Shown here: positions 1 to 11,600 of the stretch, in pieces | Numbering within the stretch: the first letter of the stretch is position 1 | Layout of the letters: the number at the start of each line of letters is the position of its first letter | Origin: Plenodomus lindquistii | Lineage: Eukaryota; Ascomycota; Dothideomycetes; Pleosporales; Leptosphaeriaceae | Assembly: GCA_025504975.1 (NCBI GenBank) | Contig: JANUWI010000002.1 | Location: 1,302,001 to 1,366,000, forward strand | Direction: 5' to 3' | DNA length: 64,000 bases | Position numbers and translations under genes: made by a program | The notes under the pieces: generated by a model | Database searches by the model: none | Told to the model about the DNA's origin: nothing | The model's input: only the letters and a program-made list of their open reading frames with translations

Positions 1-3000
1 ATCTTTTTACTAGAATATTACTCTATTAGAAGATAGAAGTAGCTATACTTATAGCTTAAAAACTAAAAAAAGTTTATAAAAAATTAAGTAAAGCTTTTCT
101 AGATGCTTAACGTAGTAGTATTTTATATATTAATAAAAAATAAAAAATAGTACTTTAGCTAAAAAAGAGAGATAATATATATTTTTTTATAAAAAACCTT
201 TATATAATATAATCTAATTATAGATTAGACTATATTAAAATTAGACTATTTTTAATTAAAAACTAGAAAGAATTAGTTATGTATATATTTAACTTTTTAC
301 CTAATACTAAAGTATACTCTAGATTTTATATAAAAATATTAGAACTAGCTAACTTTTTAACTCTATTATAAATAACTTTCTATTATAAATAATAGAAAGA
401 AAATAAGTTTAAAGTTAAAAAAATAATAATATATTAAAAAAAATAAAGTAATAAAAAATACCTAGTTAAATAGTTAGAGTATAATAATTCTAAAAATATA
501 TAAAAACTAGAGATAAATTTTATAAACTACTAGTAATTTTTTATATAGTATTAGACGCATTACCTATTAATCTATTAAAATTAGAATTGCCTTCTAGAAA
601 AAATAGTATAAAAAAACTCTAGTTAATAGATAGCATTTCTAGTATAAAGCTATTATTTAGAAAAAATACTTTATAATTTATTACTTTTCTAGCCTCTAGA
701 GCTTTAATATTAGTTATAAATTTTTCTAATTTATTTACCTACTATTATTTATAACGCTTTAATAGTTTTTTTTATTTTTAAAAAAGATTTTTTTTTTAAT
801 ATATAGTAAGTAAAGCTTTAACTACTATAGCTTTAGCTTTATTAGCCTCTATTTTTTACTATTTAAAATAAATAAGCTTTTTATCTAGTTTTAAAAAGTT
901 TAGAAGTAGAACTTTTACTAGTATATATTTTTTTACGCTATTATAATAATAGTTACTGCACTTTTTTTTTAATAATAATATCTAGTACTCTAGATTTTTT
1001 TTATATAATATTAATACGTAACTATAGTAAAAAAACTAATATAATTAATTTAAACGCCTATAAAATAATAATAAGCAGTACTATAAAAAACTATTAAATT
1101 AGTTTATAAAGATATAAAGCTAGAAAAAAAAAGATAGTATTATAAATTAGAAAAGAAAAAGTAATAACTATATAGAAATAAAGGAATAAATAACTAGATA
1201 GCTAAAGCTAGTATTCTATAACTAGTAGATAATACTACTTTATATAGCGTATATTCTATAGGCTTAGTAGAATAGCTATATAAAATAAATTACGTGCGTT
1301 TTATAGAATTCTATAATATTCTATAAATTTTACGTATAGAATAATATAGAATAGTATAGAATAATATAGAATAATATAAGTATATAGAAATATTAAAATA
1401 CTTATATAGTAAATTATATTTAACTTATATAAATAAATAACTAATATATTTAGTTATTTTAAATATACTTATTATTTTTTTTAAAAGCGTACTTTTACTA
1501 TTTTAGTAATAAACTACTATTATCTATATATAACGCCTATTTTTAAAAACTAACTTTTATGTTTTTTTTAATACTAGCTACTTTATATTATAGCTACTTA
1601 AGAAGATTTTTATACTACTAGCCTAGTAACCTATTTTATATTAATTTTTCTACTTTTTTTAGCGTGTTACGTACTAAATTTTTATACTAGAATAATATTT
1701 AAGTATAGATTATATATTATAGTAGCTTTATAATCTCTATATTCTTTACTTTTTACTATAGTATATAGTTTATATAAATAGTATAAAAGTAGTAATTAGA
1801 CTATAGCTTACTAACTACTAGCCTAGAAAATACTTTTTTAATAGCTAACTACTCTACTACTAAATTATCTATTAATAAGTATTATAGCTGCTAGGCGCGT
1901 TAAATAAACTACTTTACTAGCTATTTTATTTTATATAGCCTAGCTATAAAAATGTTACTATTTTTTAAATTTAAAAATAAATAAACGCCTAGTACCTATA
2001 CGCTATAGCTATTATGTATAAATAGTAAAAAAAGTAGTACTTTAGCTAGTTTATTTTATATATAGAGTTTATTAGAGTTAGCTAGCTATAGCGCGCTAGT
2101 TTTTATAGTTACTTTAGCTTTATAAATACTAGCTCTCTATTTACTTTATAGCTATTAAACTAGCTAATATTAGTAAATTATTAGTAGTTCTAGCTTTTAT
2201 TTTTAAAGTATTAACACGCGTTTACTAATTAATTTTTATTAAAAGCTTTATAGCCTAATATAAATAGTGCTAGCTTTACTTTTTTTATTTCTATACTCTA
2301 GTTATTATAGTTTTTTAGAGTAAAATAAATACTACTAGCTACTTTAAACTATAATATACTACTTTAAAAGTGCGTAATACTACGTAAATTAGTAATTAAT
2401 ATAGTAGCTAATAAATTTAGAGTAAAATAGTAGTAATAGAAAACTATAGTCTATAGCGTGTTATTACATTTTATTATATTATTATTATTAAATAAATAGG
2501 TATAAGTAAACGTATTTTTAGCTATTTATAGTATATACTATTTAGCTATAGAATTATATTTAATAATAATAGTTATAAAGCAGCTTTTACTATTATAAAA
2601 TAAGCGTATTAAATTATTTACTTTAAGCTTTTTTAGGCTAGATTTAGGCTTTTTAAGCGTTTAAATAGCGCGTTAAAAGTAATAGTACTAGTAAATAACT
2701 TTAATACTATTAAATTACTATTTATATATTTTTTATTTACTTTGAACGTTACTAATATATAGCTAATATAGTTTAAAATCTAGCTTTAAAAGTATACGTA
2801 TAAAGTTTATAGTAAAAAATACTTTTTTTTATAATATAATATTAGATAGGTTTTAAAGCCTTTTATAGAAACTATATTTAGTTAGCCTAGAGGTAGTATA
2901 TATATAAAAAAAAGTTATTATAATAATAAAAAAATAGCTATAATAGTAAAATATAGCTTTAATTACAGCTTTAATAATATTAGTAATAAATAAATAGATA

Positions 3001-3117
3001 GATAGATAGGTAGATAGTATAGAATACGCAGTAATATTAATAACTTTTTATTTTACAGCTAAATTAGCTAATTTAAAATGCTAGGTAATATACCTACGTA
3101 TTTTACAATACACTACT
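1..3117. repeat. AT-rich, RIP-like degenerate block
   Basis: The sequence is overwhelmingly A and T, with runs such as TATAATATAGAATA, and has no useful open reading frame on either strand. CpA and TpG dinucleotides are nearly absent: the first 240 bases hold only one or two. TpA is extremely common, and the remaining C mostly sits before T or after G. CpA-to-TpA depletion is the known signature of repeat-induced point mutation acting on both strands of duplicated DNA in ascomycetes, so this is probably one or more transposons mutated beyond recognition. Short tandem motifs occur near 1320-1380 (ATAGAATA-like) and 2995-3020 (GATA/GGTA-like). The block stops within a few tens of bases near 3110-3120. 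A centromere or subtelomere edge would look similar. Confidence 0.8.
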
Positions 3118-5343
3118 AGCTTCCCGCCAGTTTAGACACACCCATCCTATTGTTGCAACAGCTCCCACGTTAACCCCGATTTGGTCATTCAAAATGAATG
3201 CTCCAAAGCTTGACCCCCAAGCGAAATGAGGCTGTCATCCTCCACTGCTCAAAACGGATGCTCTGCCCGTGCAGATCTACCATTGGTTGAGGTGCCCTGA
3301 TGCTTGACGTCGATGGCGATCAGGGGAGGCGACAAGGAACGAAGTCGTCCATCGCCATTTCACACTGGCATTCGAAGTCTTCTCGGTCTCGCAGCTTCCG
3401 AACTTTCACTTGTCGCCAGACCTCCCTCCCTCCATACACCCGGTCTCTGGTTGTATCCCTTCGCTCTGGGTAATTCTTTCCAGCTATGTCTGCACGTCAG
3501 GACCCTACTTCACTCGCTGTCTTTGCGAAATTCCAGGCATCCAGATTTCCAGAGCACACCGGTGCGTTTCGCGCTCCGTTCGAACAATCCACAGCCCACC
3601 CAGGATTCTCTGATCCGAATGCCCAATCTCATCACGCGGTATCGTCAGTGATCTCCATGATCACACAGCCCTCCACGGAACGACAGACCGAAATATGTTG
3701 CCGTTGTTGCCGTCATACCGGAATTCCTTTCTTTCTAGGCGACCCGCGTATCAATCCTCAGAGGACGCATATAAACATGGACTGTCCTATCAACCTATGA
3801 AGGAAGCTCAAGACTGCCTGGCCCACGCTCCATTCTCCCGTCACACTCGCATGTGATATATTTGGATACCTCATGTACTGCTTCCCAAGCAATACTGTTC
3901 TTTCTTTGAATCCACCACTAAATGGGTCACTGTCCGGGTCCTTTTCCTACAGCTTCTCGGTACCGCGATGATTGTTCCGGGAATCATGTTGATGGACTAC
4001 CAATATGCTAATGAGTTGCGCAGCGGTGGATTTAGGGACCGTCTCAATGACTTCATGTCTTGCTTATACATACCAGCATGCCGGACCGCGTACTCGGTGC
4101 GCGCCAATACGTTTCCTTTCCACCCGGTACACCGATTCTTCACTGCCCGTTACGCGAAGGACGAATAGCCCAACTACCTTACATTTTCATGGCACATTTC
4201 CGACGCGTCTACAAGCGGATCCGCAGTCCAAGTCGCTCCACACCTGCGTTGTTGAATTACGTGCATCCACAGTGCCATGGTGATCAAACTTTGGTGCTCA
4301 GCTCCGCCGTGCTTAGCCAAGCGTGCCATCTCACTTTTCCCAAGGACATTCGTCATCGTGGTGACGATGCAGTTCAGCGCGATCCACCGTCAAAGACCTT
4401 TTTCGAAAGCTTCCTTTCAGCGATGGAATCCGTGCGCCACTTTGTTGTCTAAGCTTCGGTAACACTTGTTACTCATCATGTTTCATTCGCCAGATGTTGC
4501 TCATACTTTCGGTCAAGGGTTATATTGCGTCACCTATACCCAGAGCTGCCATGGTCCCAAGCCATTCGTGCTTGGGAAGAGATGTTTATGCGCTGCATGA
4601 AATGTCACAGATACATGTATGGGGCGAAGCACCTATTGTCCCACACAGCAATACGCCCTGTAATTTCTTAGTTCAGTCAGGACTTGCCAAAGATTCGAGT
4701 AGACATCTCGGAATTAGCTGGTGGTGGCTACAAGTAACCTCAGATCTTTACCACACCTAATAGGATAGCAGCAGGAATTTCCTTGAGCAAAGTATATTCT
4801 CGAGTACATGCATGTGTCAAACGTACTCTCAATGGCTGTGCGACGATCGCTCTTCGTAAACGTCCATTTCGCGGAAAGACCCGGAGCCCTTCTGGCTGCA
4901 CTCATCCACTCAGCCCTACAAAACCACGTCTCTTTGCGGCTCTGCTGTCCGCCTCGTCAGCCCTTACGCTTGTTTCCACAGCCCAGAGGTCTTGGGTTTT
5001 AATGTCATTGGGTTGCCAAGGTCTTGGACCAAGCCACGGCGAGATAGCGAATCGACTTTTCTGCGACAAAATGCCCTTTTCGGCCAAACTATTCGGCGCT
5101 GCGTGTCGCGATAGCGATCGTCCAAGTTTTCTCAACTGCGTGACTCCGAGTATCACCCACCGGTACCATGGGGTTCGTGGGGATTTGGGCTGGGGATGTC
5201 TCGGTGATATGGGCGGGACCGCGTGTGAAGAGTGTGTTCAGAGGGGGCTGTGGAGTCATTTTTGAGAGAGGATAAATTGGAATCGCCTTGTGCTGCTATG
5301 CTCTGTTCCATCATCATTACAATTCTTACACTCGTTGAGGATA
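3118..5343. other. no recognisable gene; weak coding-like ORFs
   Basis: Base composition returns to that of normal gene-bearing DNA here. The most coding-like frames on the + strand are 3486-3800 (104 codons, with a Cys-rich CCRCC stretch near residue 70), 3968-4168 (66 codons) and 4060-4452 (130 codons). They lie in different frames, I could not join them by convincing splice sites, and I recognise no domain. They could be exons of an unknown gene, a decayed gene at the edge of the AT-rich block, or chance. The last ~300 bases are presumably the promoter of the transporter gene that follows. Confidence 0.4.
5042..5114. promoter_or_regulatory. possible GATA-factor (AreA/NIT2-type) sites
   Basis: Two HGATAR matches, AGATAG at 5042-5047 and CGATAG at 5109-5114, lie 230-300 bp before the start of the transporter gene. 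Fungal nitrite-transport genes are known to be under nitrogen control by GATA factors, which makes the sites plausible. Such short motifs also occur by chance, so this is only a suggestion. Confidence 0.22.
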
Positions 5344-6501
5344 ATGTCGCACGCTATCTCGTCAAACGACATCAAAATGCACTTTCCAGCACACCTCTCC
5401 ACTTCACTGAACTCGGGTACAGCGACACCTATCAACAGCTCGAGCCACCCCAGCCCATCCTCTATCCAGTACATATCAGTTCCAAATAATAATGCGTACT
5501 GTCCAGTCGAGTCTCTGGAGATCGTCTCGCGCATGGGCGTCAAGAAAGCGAACATGCGCATCGACAAAGCCTTCCTCAGTGCTGTATCAGCAGGCATGAT
5601 ACTGTCATTCGCATGCGCGACCCTCATTAGTACGAACACGGCGCCTTGGTACCAGGAGAATGCTCCGGGCCTGATACGCACACTAGCTGCACTCGTCTTC
5701 CCTTACGGCTTGGTGCTCGTGCAATTGACAGGCAGTGATCTCTGCACCGGAAGTTTCTTGTACACAACAGTCGCGACTCTACATGGGCGCATAAGCGTGT
5801 TGAAGATGCTGAGGCATTGGTTCATCACCTTTTGGGGCAATCTGGCAGGAAGCTTGTTTGTGTGCTGTGTCATTGTGGGCTGTAAGTCCTGGAGTCATTC
5901 CACCCTCGTGGACTTTCACTAATAGGTATTAGATGGCGGACTCTTCGATAGTGAACTTTACCGTGAGGAGTCATTGCTCTTTGCATACAAGAAGCAGGTC
6001 GCCCCAGAGTGGCATCAGGTCTTCCTCAAAGGCATCGGTGCGAATTGGTTGGTGTGCATGGCATGCTATCTTGGCTGCTCAGGTCGTGATGTTGTGTCCA
6101 AGGTTGTTGGCATATGGTGGCCAACGTTTGCTTTTGTTTCACTGAGTTTCGGTAAGCAATTACATCTCACTCCTCTTAACCACTTCATCACTAACATGCC
6201 CACAGATCACGTGGTCGCAAACATGTTCTTGATCCCCAATGCCATCTTCCATGAATCCCCTGATATTACGGTCGGCCTTTACATCTGGAAGGGCATGATT
6301 CCTGCCCTTCTTGGAAACATCATTGGTGGTGGATTCTTTGTTGGGTGTTTGTACTACTATCTGCACTTGCAAGGACATGAGGAAGTCGCGATTGATGGGT
6401 GCTACTACGAGCAGGCAATGCCGGGCAAGAGCGATGCCAACACTGGCTTCTGGGCCAGAAAGCAATACGATAAGAAGATACAAGGCGACGACAAGGTATG
6501 A
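5344..6501 (+). CDS. formate/nitrite transporter (FNT family)
   Basis: This encodes a membrane channel/transporter of the FNT family (bacterial FocA/NirC, fungal NitA), which moves formate or nitrite across the plasma membrane. Three exons, 5344-5881, 5933-6151 and 6206-6501, give 350 aa. The introns are 51 and 54 bp, with CACTAAT and CACTAAC branch-like sites. The hydrophilic N-terminus (~60 residues) is followed by repeated hydrophobic segments. Family landmarks are GSDLCTGSF, the YGGLFDSE turn created by the first splice, ANWLVCMACYLG, and SFDHVVANMFLIP created by the second splice, then GNIIGGGFFVGCLYYY in the last membrane segment. The ATG at 5344 was chosen because it gives a usual-length N-terminus; an upstream in-frame start would add 18 residues. 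Substrate (nitrite versus formate) cannot be told from sequence; no nitrate or nitrite reductase gene lies nearby. Confidence 0.9.
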
Positions 6502-7256
6502 GACAATTTCAGCAGTGGATGAAAAGAAATGAATCATCAACCACACTGCATCGTAGCCTATTTCACCTCACCTTCCTATATCATTGAAGTGCGGGTCACC
6601 TCAAGTTATCGTGCACAATAACAACTTAGTTCAGGTCAGGCCGGGGCTCAAATCGTTGTCCCATCCCGAGTCAATGCATCTGATCAGTAAACAAAAAAGC
6701 TAACCCTCAGAGATTCTTTCTAAACGGATCACAAGCCACCTTAGTCAACGCCTTCAAATCGTATTAAGTTGGCATGAATACCCTTCCAATTATTCTGTGC
6801 AAATATTTGACTTAGGCGCGATCTAGTCGTTGTTTGTAGAGTGTGTGTTGCCTTCGTTTACGATTACCACAAGTTGGGCGACACCCACCCGCCGCATGCT
6901 ACATTGTAGCATTCACCTTTCCACACGCATTACCTGGCCACCATATCATGCATTACACGTGCATCATTGTGTATCACAACAAAGCTTTGCGCCTCGGATG
7001 ATCTATTTGTTCACTTGTTCACCCCCCACACTGCCTCTACATTGTACACCAACAACCCACTCCTCAACTCCCTACATAAGCCCCACCATACCCTCCCCCA
7101 CCAACTTCTCCACCATCACCATCCTCATCCTCACCAACCACACTATCCAGAGCCCAGGAGGACAAAGCGCACCACCCACCGCGGGAAAGTAATGGTCACC
7201 CCCCGGCGCGCCTTTGCACAGCTCTCCCCTACGCCCACCACGAAAACGGGCCTAAA

Positions 7257-7585
7257 TTCCGTAGCGGTGCCTCGTCATAACGTTAACTGGCGTAGGCCTC
7301 TACCGCAAGGGAAAAGAATCACGATTCCGGTGTAGACCTGTTCTTTTCGCCCTAAGCACGGACAGATTGATCGGTTTGGACCGCAATCGCTCAAATTTTG
7401 TTTTTATCTTGCCTACACCCATGAGGCGGGCATGTTTGGGATGCATACCTAGGTTTTATGCGTCTGAACAACAATACAACACTCGTAGCGGTGCCAGATC
7501 ATCACGTACTGCCGTAGGGCAGTGGTCTGCGCTATCTACCGCAAGAGGGCGAAGTTTATGATTCGGGCGTAGGCCTGTTCGCTTC
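7257..7585. repeat. pair of diverged ~95-105 bp direct repeats (family A)
   Basis: Two copies, at about 7257-7352 and 7482-7585, share blocks in the same order: CGTAGCGGTGCC, a middle CGTAGG stretch, TCTACCGCAAG, then a GATTC-GGCGTAGGCCTGTTC-like end. The spacing differs by small insertions in the second copy. No reading frame is kept through both copies. They could be remnants of a small non-autonomous element or of a decayed tandem duplication. Confidence 0.6.
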
Positions 7586-7704
7586 CTCTTCATGTATGAG
7601 TTTATCGACGTTGTTGAACGCGATTGGAGGAGGGTATTTGTTTTTACTATGTTCATTTTTCACTGTGTTCTGGGTCTTTCCCCTTTGCATATCGCATATA
7701 ACAC

Positions 7705-8065
7705 AGGTAATTACGATGGAGACGGTACCTGTAGTTCTTAAATCTCCCGTGGAAACAGTCCACTTCCTCCCCGCGCAGGGACAGAAGTATCCCTGAACGC
7801 ACATACACACGCACAACATAGGTAATTACGACGGAGACGGTACCTGTGGGTTTAAATCTCCCGTGGAAACAATTAGTCCACTTCCCCTGCGCTCATCTAG
7901 CGCAACTTTAAACCACCCACGAGGCAATAACGACGGAGACGGTGCCCGTGGGTCTCATCCATCTCCCGTGGAAATAAAGTCCACTTCTTGGAACTAATTT
8001 CACTGCTCAACATTCACACCTTTTTTTTTCGCTCATTCGCGAGGTAATAACGCCGGGGACGGTAC
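7705..8065. repeat. four diverged ~100-120 bp tandem units (family B)
   Basis: Four head-to-tail units begin near 7705, 7821, 7922 and 8042. Each starts with a GGTAATTACGACGG-like block running into GGAGACGGTACCTG. The first three then share CTCCCGTGGAAA about 12-16 bases later and AGTCCACTTC after that. The fourth keeps only the first block and fades out. Blocks are much better conserved than the spacers. The second and third units read as an open frame (GNYDGDG... and GNNDGDG...), but the first has a stop right after the core, so a protein role is not supported. Confidence 0.7.
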
Positions 8066-8659
8066 CTGCGACGTTTACATATCCCCCAAATTAAATTTCA
8101 AATTCTGGCACCCTTCTCAACCCCCAATCTCTCATCACTGCCTCGTCATTCACACGTGTACTGATCTCTTCACTTCACTTTATGCAAATATCCTATGCCA
8201 GAATAGCGGAAAAAATCTGTTCACTTGTAACTCTCGAATCGTACCCGTACCCTTACAAGACCTAAACGTACATGTATGTCCCTCCGCATTTGTTGTCCGC
8301 ACAAAGGCCCCACAACAAAGAGGACAATCCAACCAAACCAAGGCTAAAAACACACACAAGTCCCCCCCATCCAACGCCATGCTAAATAGAAAACAGACAC
8401 ACAATGAGCCTTTGGCGAGGCCCGTTTTGACTGAAATCAGTAGGGGAATCCATCCATCCATCCATTCCAGACTTGACTAGTCTGGCTGACTGACCAATAT
8501 GCTACACATGCCGGCGTGAGTAAGTAAACAACTCACAACTCCAAAGTTCCCAAATGCGACAAGGATAATGGTGGTTGTACAAAAACCTGTGCACCACAAA
8601 AACGCCAGCTCGATCACGATGTCCCAGCACTGCATAATTGGCTGACCAGACGACACGGA

Positions 8660-11600
8660 TCAAGTTTTCATCTTGCCCAAGAACCCATCCAGATCAAACT
8701 CCTCCTCATACTGCCGCTCATCCCACAGCTCGCCCAAGTCATCCAAGAAGCCCTTCTTTCCCTTTTCGCGCAACGCACCCGTCGCATCGACCGCGTCGTT
8801 TTCGTCGATGCCTGTACCGTCGTCTTTAGCGTTGTTAGGTGGTGGCGGTAAGGCGGAAGGATCGTTAGAGTCGGCGGAGACGTTGAAGAGGTCAAGGATT
8901 TGGTCTGTTTGCATAGAGCCCAGGCCTGCATTTTGTTGGTTGACAACGGTGGAGGCGACGTCGATTTTGAAGCGTTGGAGACTGTGGGAATTGTTAGTAT
9001 ATATAGTCAATTTACAAGGGGGATCTGAGACAGGAAACGGGATAGCAGAAACGTACTTCAAAATCTTCTCCTCCAGCGTCCCGCGTGTGACTATGCGGTA
9101 CACGTTGACAACCTTCTTCTGACCGATACGATGGGCGCGATCCATGGCTTGGATATCCTTTTGAGGATTCCAGTCGTGCTCGACGAAGATGACGGTGTCG
9201 GCGCCGGTCAAATTGAGGCCGAGACCGCCGACGCTGGTGGTGAGGAGGAGGACATCGTAGGAGGGATCCGAGTTGAATTTGTTGACAATCTCTTGACGCT
9301 TGGTGGCTTCTACGCCACCGTCGAGACGCATAAACTGGACGCTTGGAAGAAGTTTCTCGAGAACGTTGTGTTGGACCATGTCGAGCATTTCTTTCATTTG
9401 GCAGAAGACGAGGGCGCGATGTTGTGAGACTGCTTCTGGTAGATCACCGTTGGCGGCTGCTGATTTGTCGTTGGCGACGTCCGATGCACCGATACCACAA
9501 TCGACCAAAAGATCCTTGAGTGCGCCCAGCTTAGGCGCGTGAGCGATGTCGTCGATAGTAGTATTGGTCTTCTTTAGGAACTGCTGGGTAGGCTCGTAGG
9601 CCTTATTGGTAGGGCCCTTGACAACCATGGCGGGCGAATTGCAAAGCTTCTTCATGTATTGCAAGGCCTGGAAGATGTGCTGCTTGCTTTCGCGGTCGGC
9701 GTTACCAGCCTTGGCTTGGATTTCCTTGCCTTGTCGTTTGGAAAAGTCATCGAAAAGGTTGCGCTGAAGCTCGGAGAGATCGCAGTAGTAGTTCTGGAGA
9801 ATCTTGGGAGGCAAATCGTCCAACACTTCTTCCTTGAGACGGCGAAGAAGGAAGGGCAGTACTTGCTTGTGAAGAGCCTCAATGGCGAGTGCACCGCGTT
9901 CTTGTTCCTTGGACGAGCTCTTCGCAAACCGAGATGCGGCAATGGGCTTAGCAAAGCGCTCTTGGAAGACCTTCTCAGATCCGAGGAAGCCGGGCATGAG
10001 GAAGTCGAAGAGTGACCAGAGCTCGAGAACATTATTCTGGATCGGCGTGCCCGAAAGGATGAGACGGTGATTCGACTGGAATTGCTTGACCGCTTGACTG
10101 GTCTTCGATTTGGAGTTCTTGATGAGATGGCCCTCGTCGAGAACGCAATAGTTCCAGTTTATAGGCTTGAGGATGTCAGCATCGTTCCTGCAGATGTCGT
10201 ATGAGGTGATGACAATGTCGACATTGTCGAGCTCAGATCTGTATTGACCACGAATTGATGGCGACCCAACGTAAGCAACACAGCTGAGGAAAGGCGCATA
10301 TTGTCGGATCTCTTGCTGCCAGTGACCAGACAATGTAGGAGGACAGACAATAAGCGATGGTAAGCGGCGGTAGTTGGGGTCACTGGATTTGGCAAACTCC
10401 TCGGCGCGCAAGTGATGGTCACTAGCAACCATGCACAAGGTTTGCAGTGTTTTACCAAGACCCATGTCATCGCACAAGATGCCGTGGAGATTGTAGCGGT
10501 TGAGGAAAGCCAGCCAATTCACACCATCTTGCTGGTAAGAGCGCAGTGTGGCTTTGATACCGACAGGGATCTCGAAAGGCTCCACCTTCTTAGCATCGAG
10601 CATTTGAGCAACGAACTTGCGTTCACGATCTCGTCCCTTGAGCAAAGACTCAGGTAGGTTTGGTGGATCGGGGATACCAGATTCCAGCGGAACGAGTTTG
10701 ACGAGTGTCGCAAAACTTGTTGTTGCCAGTAGCCGTACATCGTTGTCTGAGTCGCTCATTCTTCCAAGTACGGGTGTGATGAGGAAGATCACGTAGGGTA
10801 AAATTGCATCCTCCATAACATGGATCAAATGATAGATGCACTCGATCGCTCCTTGACGACCATGGACATTGCCTCCATCGCCAATTGTAGGTAGAACACT
10901 CTCCACAAGCATGGTAATACCCTCGATGGGCATGACACTGCAGATAGTTGCGAAGCACTTTGCAGCTACGTATCGAAGCACGTAGAGTCTGCTTTGTAGT
11001 GCCCTCGCAATCAGTGGAAGGAGGTCCTTGACGAGGCTTCGTACATCTGGATGGAGTTTTCCAACCAAAGCACGCAACGTCGACAAGGCGTCGACAACTT
11101 CCTGACCGAAGATGCCGTCCTCGCTTGCGATCTTCGCAGGGAGCGTGGCCTCAGCGAATGCTTCCCTGATTGGGCGCTCGATCAGGTCCTTCAAGATAGG
11201 TACCTTCTCGAAGACCTCTGCGCCAAATCGCTCGACAACCTGCTCGAGACCCTCGCGGGCACCGCGCTTTGTGATTTTCGCTGATCTGGACTCTTCGGCA
11301 AATCGAACAGCATCAGGGTGATCCCTGACATCTTCATCCTTTTTAAGCGTCAAAATGCCTGTCTCGATCTCGGACTGTCCAGCAAACTCGGGAGTCTCAG
11401 CTGTTTCCATGCAATAGAATTTGACGAGGTTGCCAACAACCTTATTGACGACACCAGATCGATTGCCGTTGACCAGATGAACGATGTAACCAGCGACAGC
11501 AGCAGCAGATCTCTTTTGCAGCTCGACATTCTCCTCCTTCTTGATGCTGTCCATCATCGCCTTAATCGGTGGCGATGGCTTCTTGGGAGGCGAGTTAAGT

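Larger units (their letters stand above)
6502..8659. other. convergent intergenic region with degenerate repeats
   Basis: This stretch lies between the 3' ends of the transporter and MOT1 genes. It holds the two families of imperfect repeats listed separately and C/A-rich low-complexity DNA near 7020-7140. The ORFs in it are short and none looks like a real gene. Confidence 0.6.

Noticed and set aside
1..3117. AT-rich block as a mitochondrial DNA insertion
   Set aside because: No mitochondrial gene frame is visible, and the specific loss of CpA/TpG fits RIP better than simple AT richness.
7821..7990. Protein-coding reading of the family B repeats (GNYDGDG... frame)
   Set aside because: The neighbouring unit at 7705 has a stop just after the core in the same frame, so the repeat is not kept as protein.
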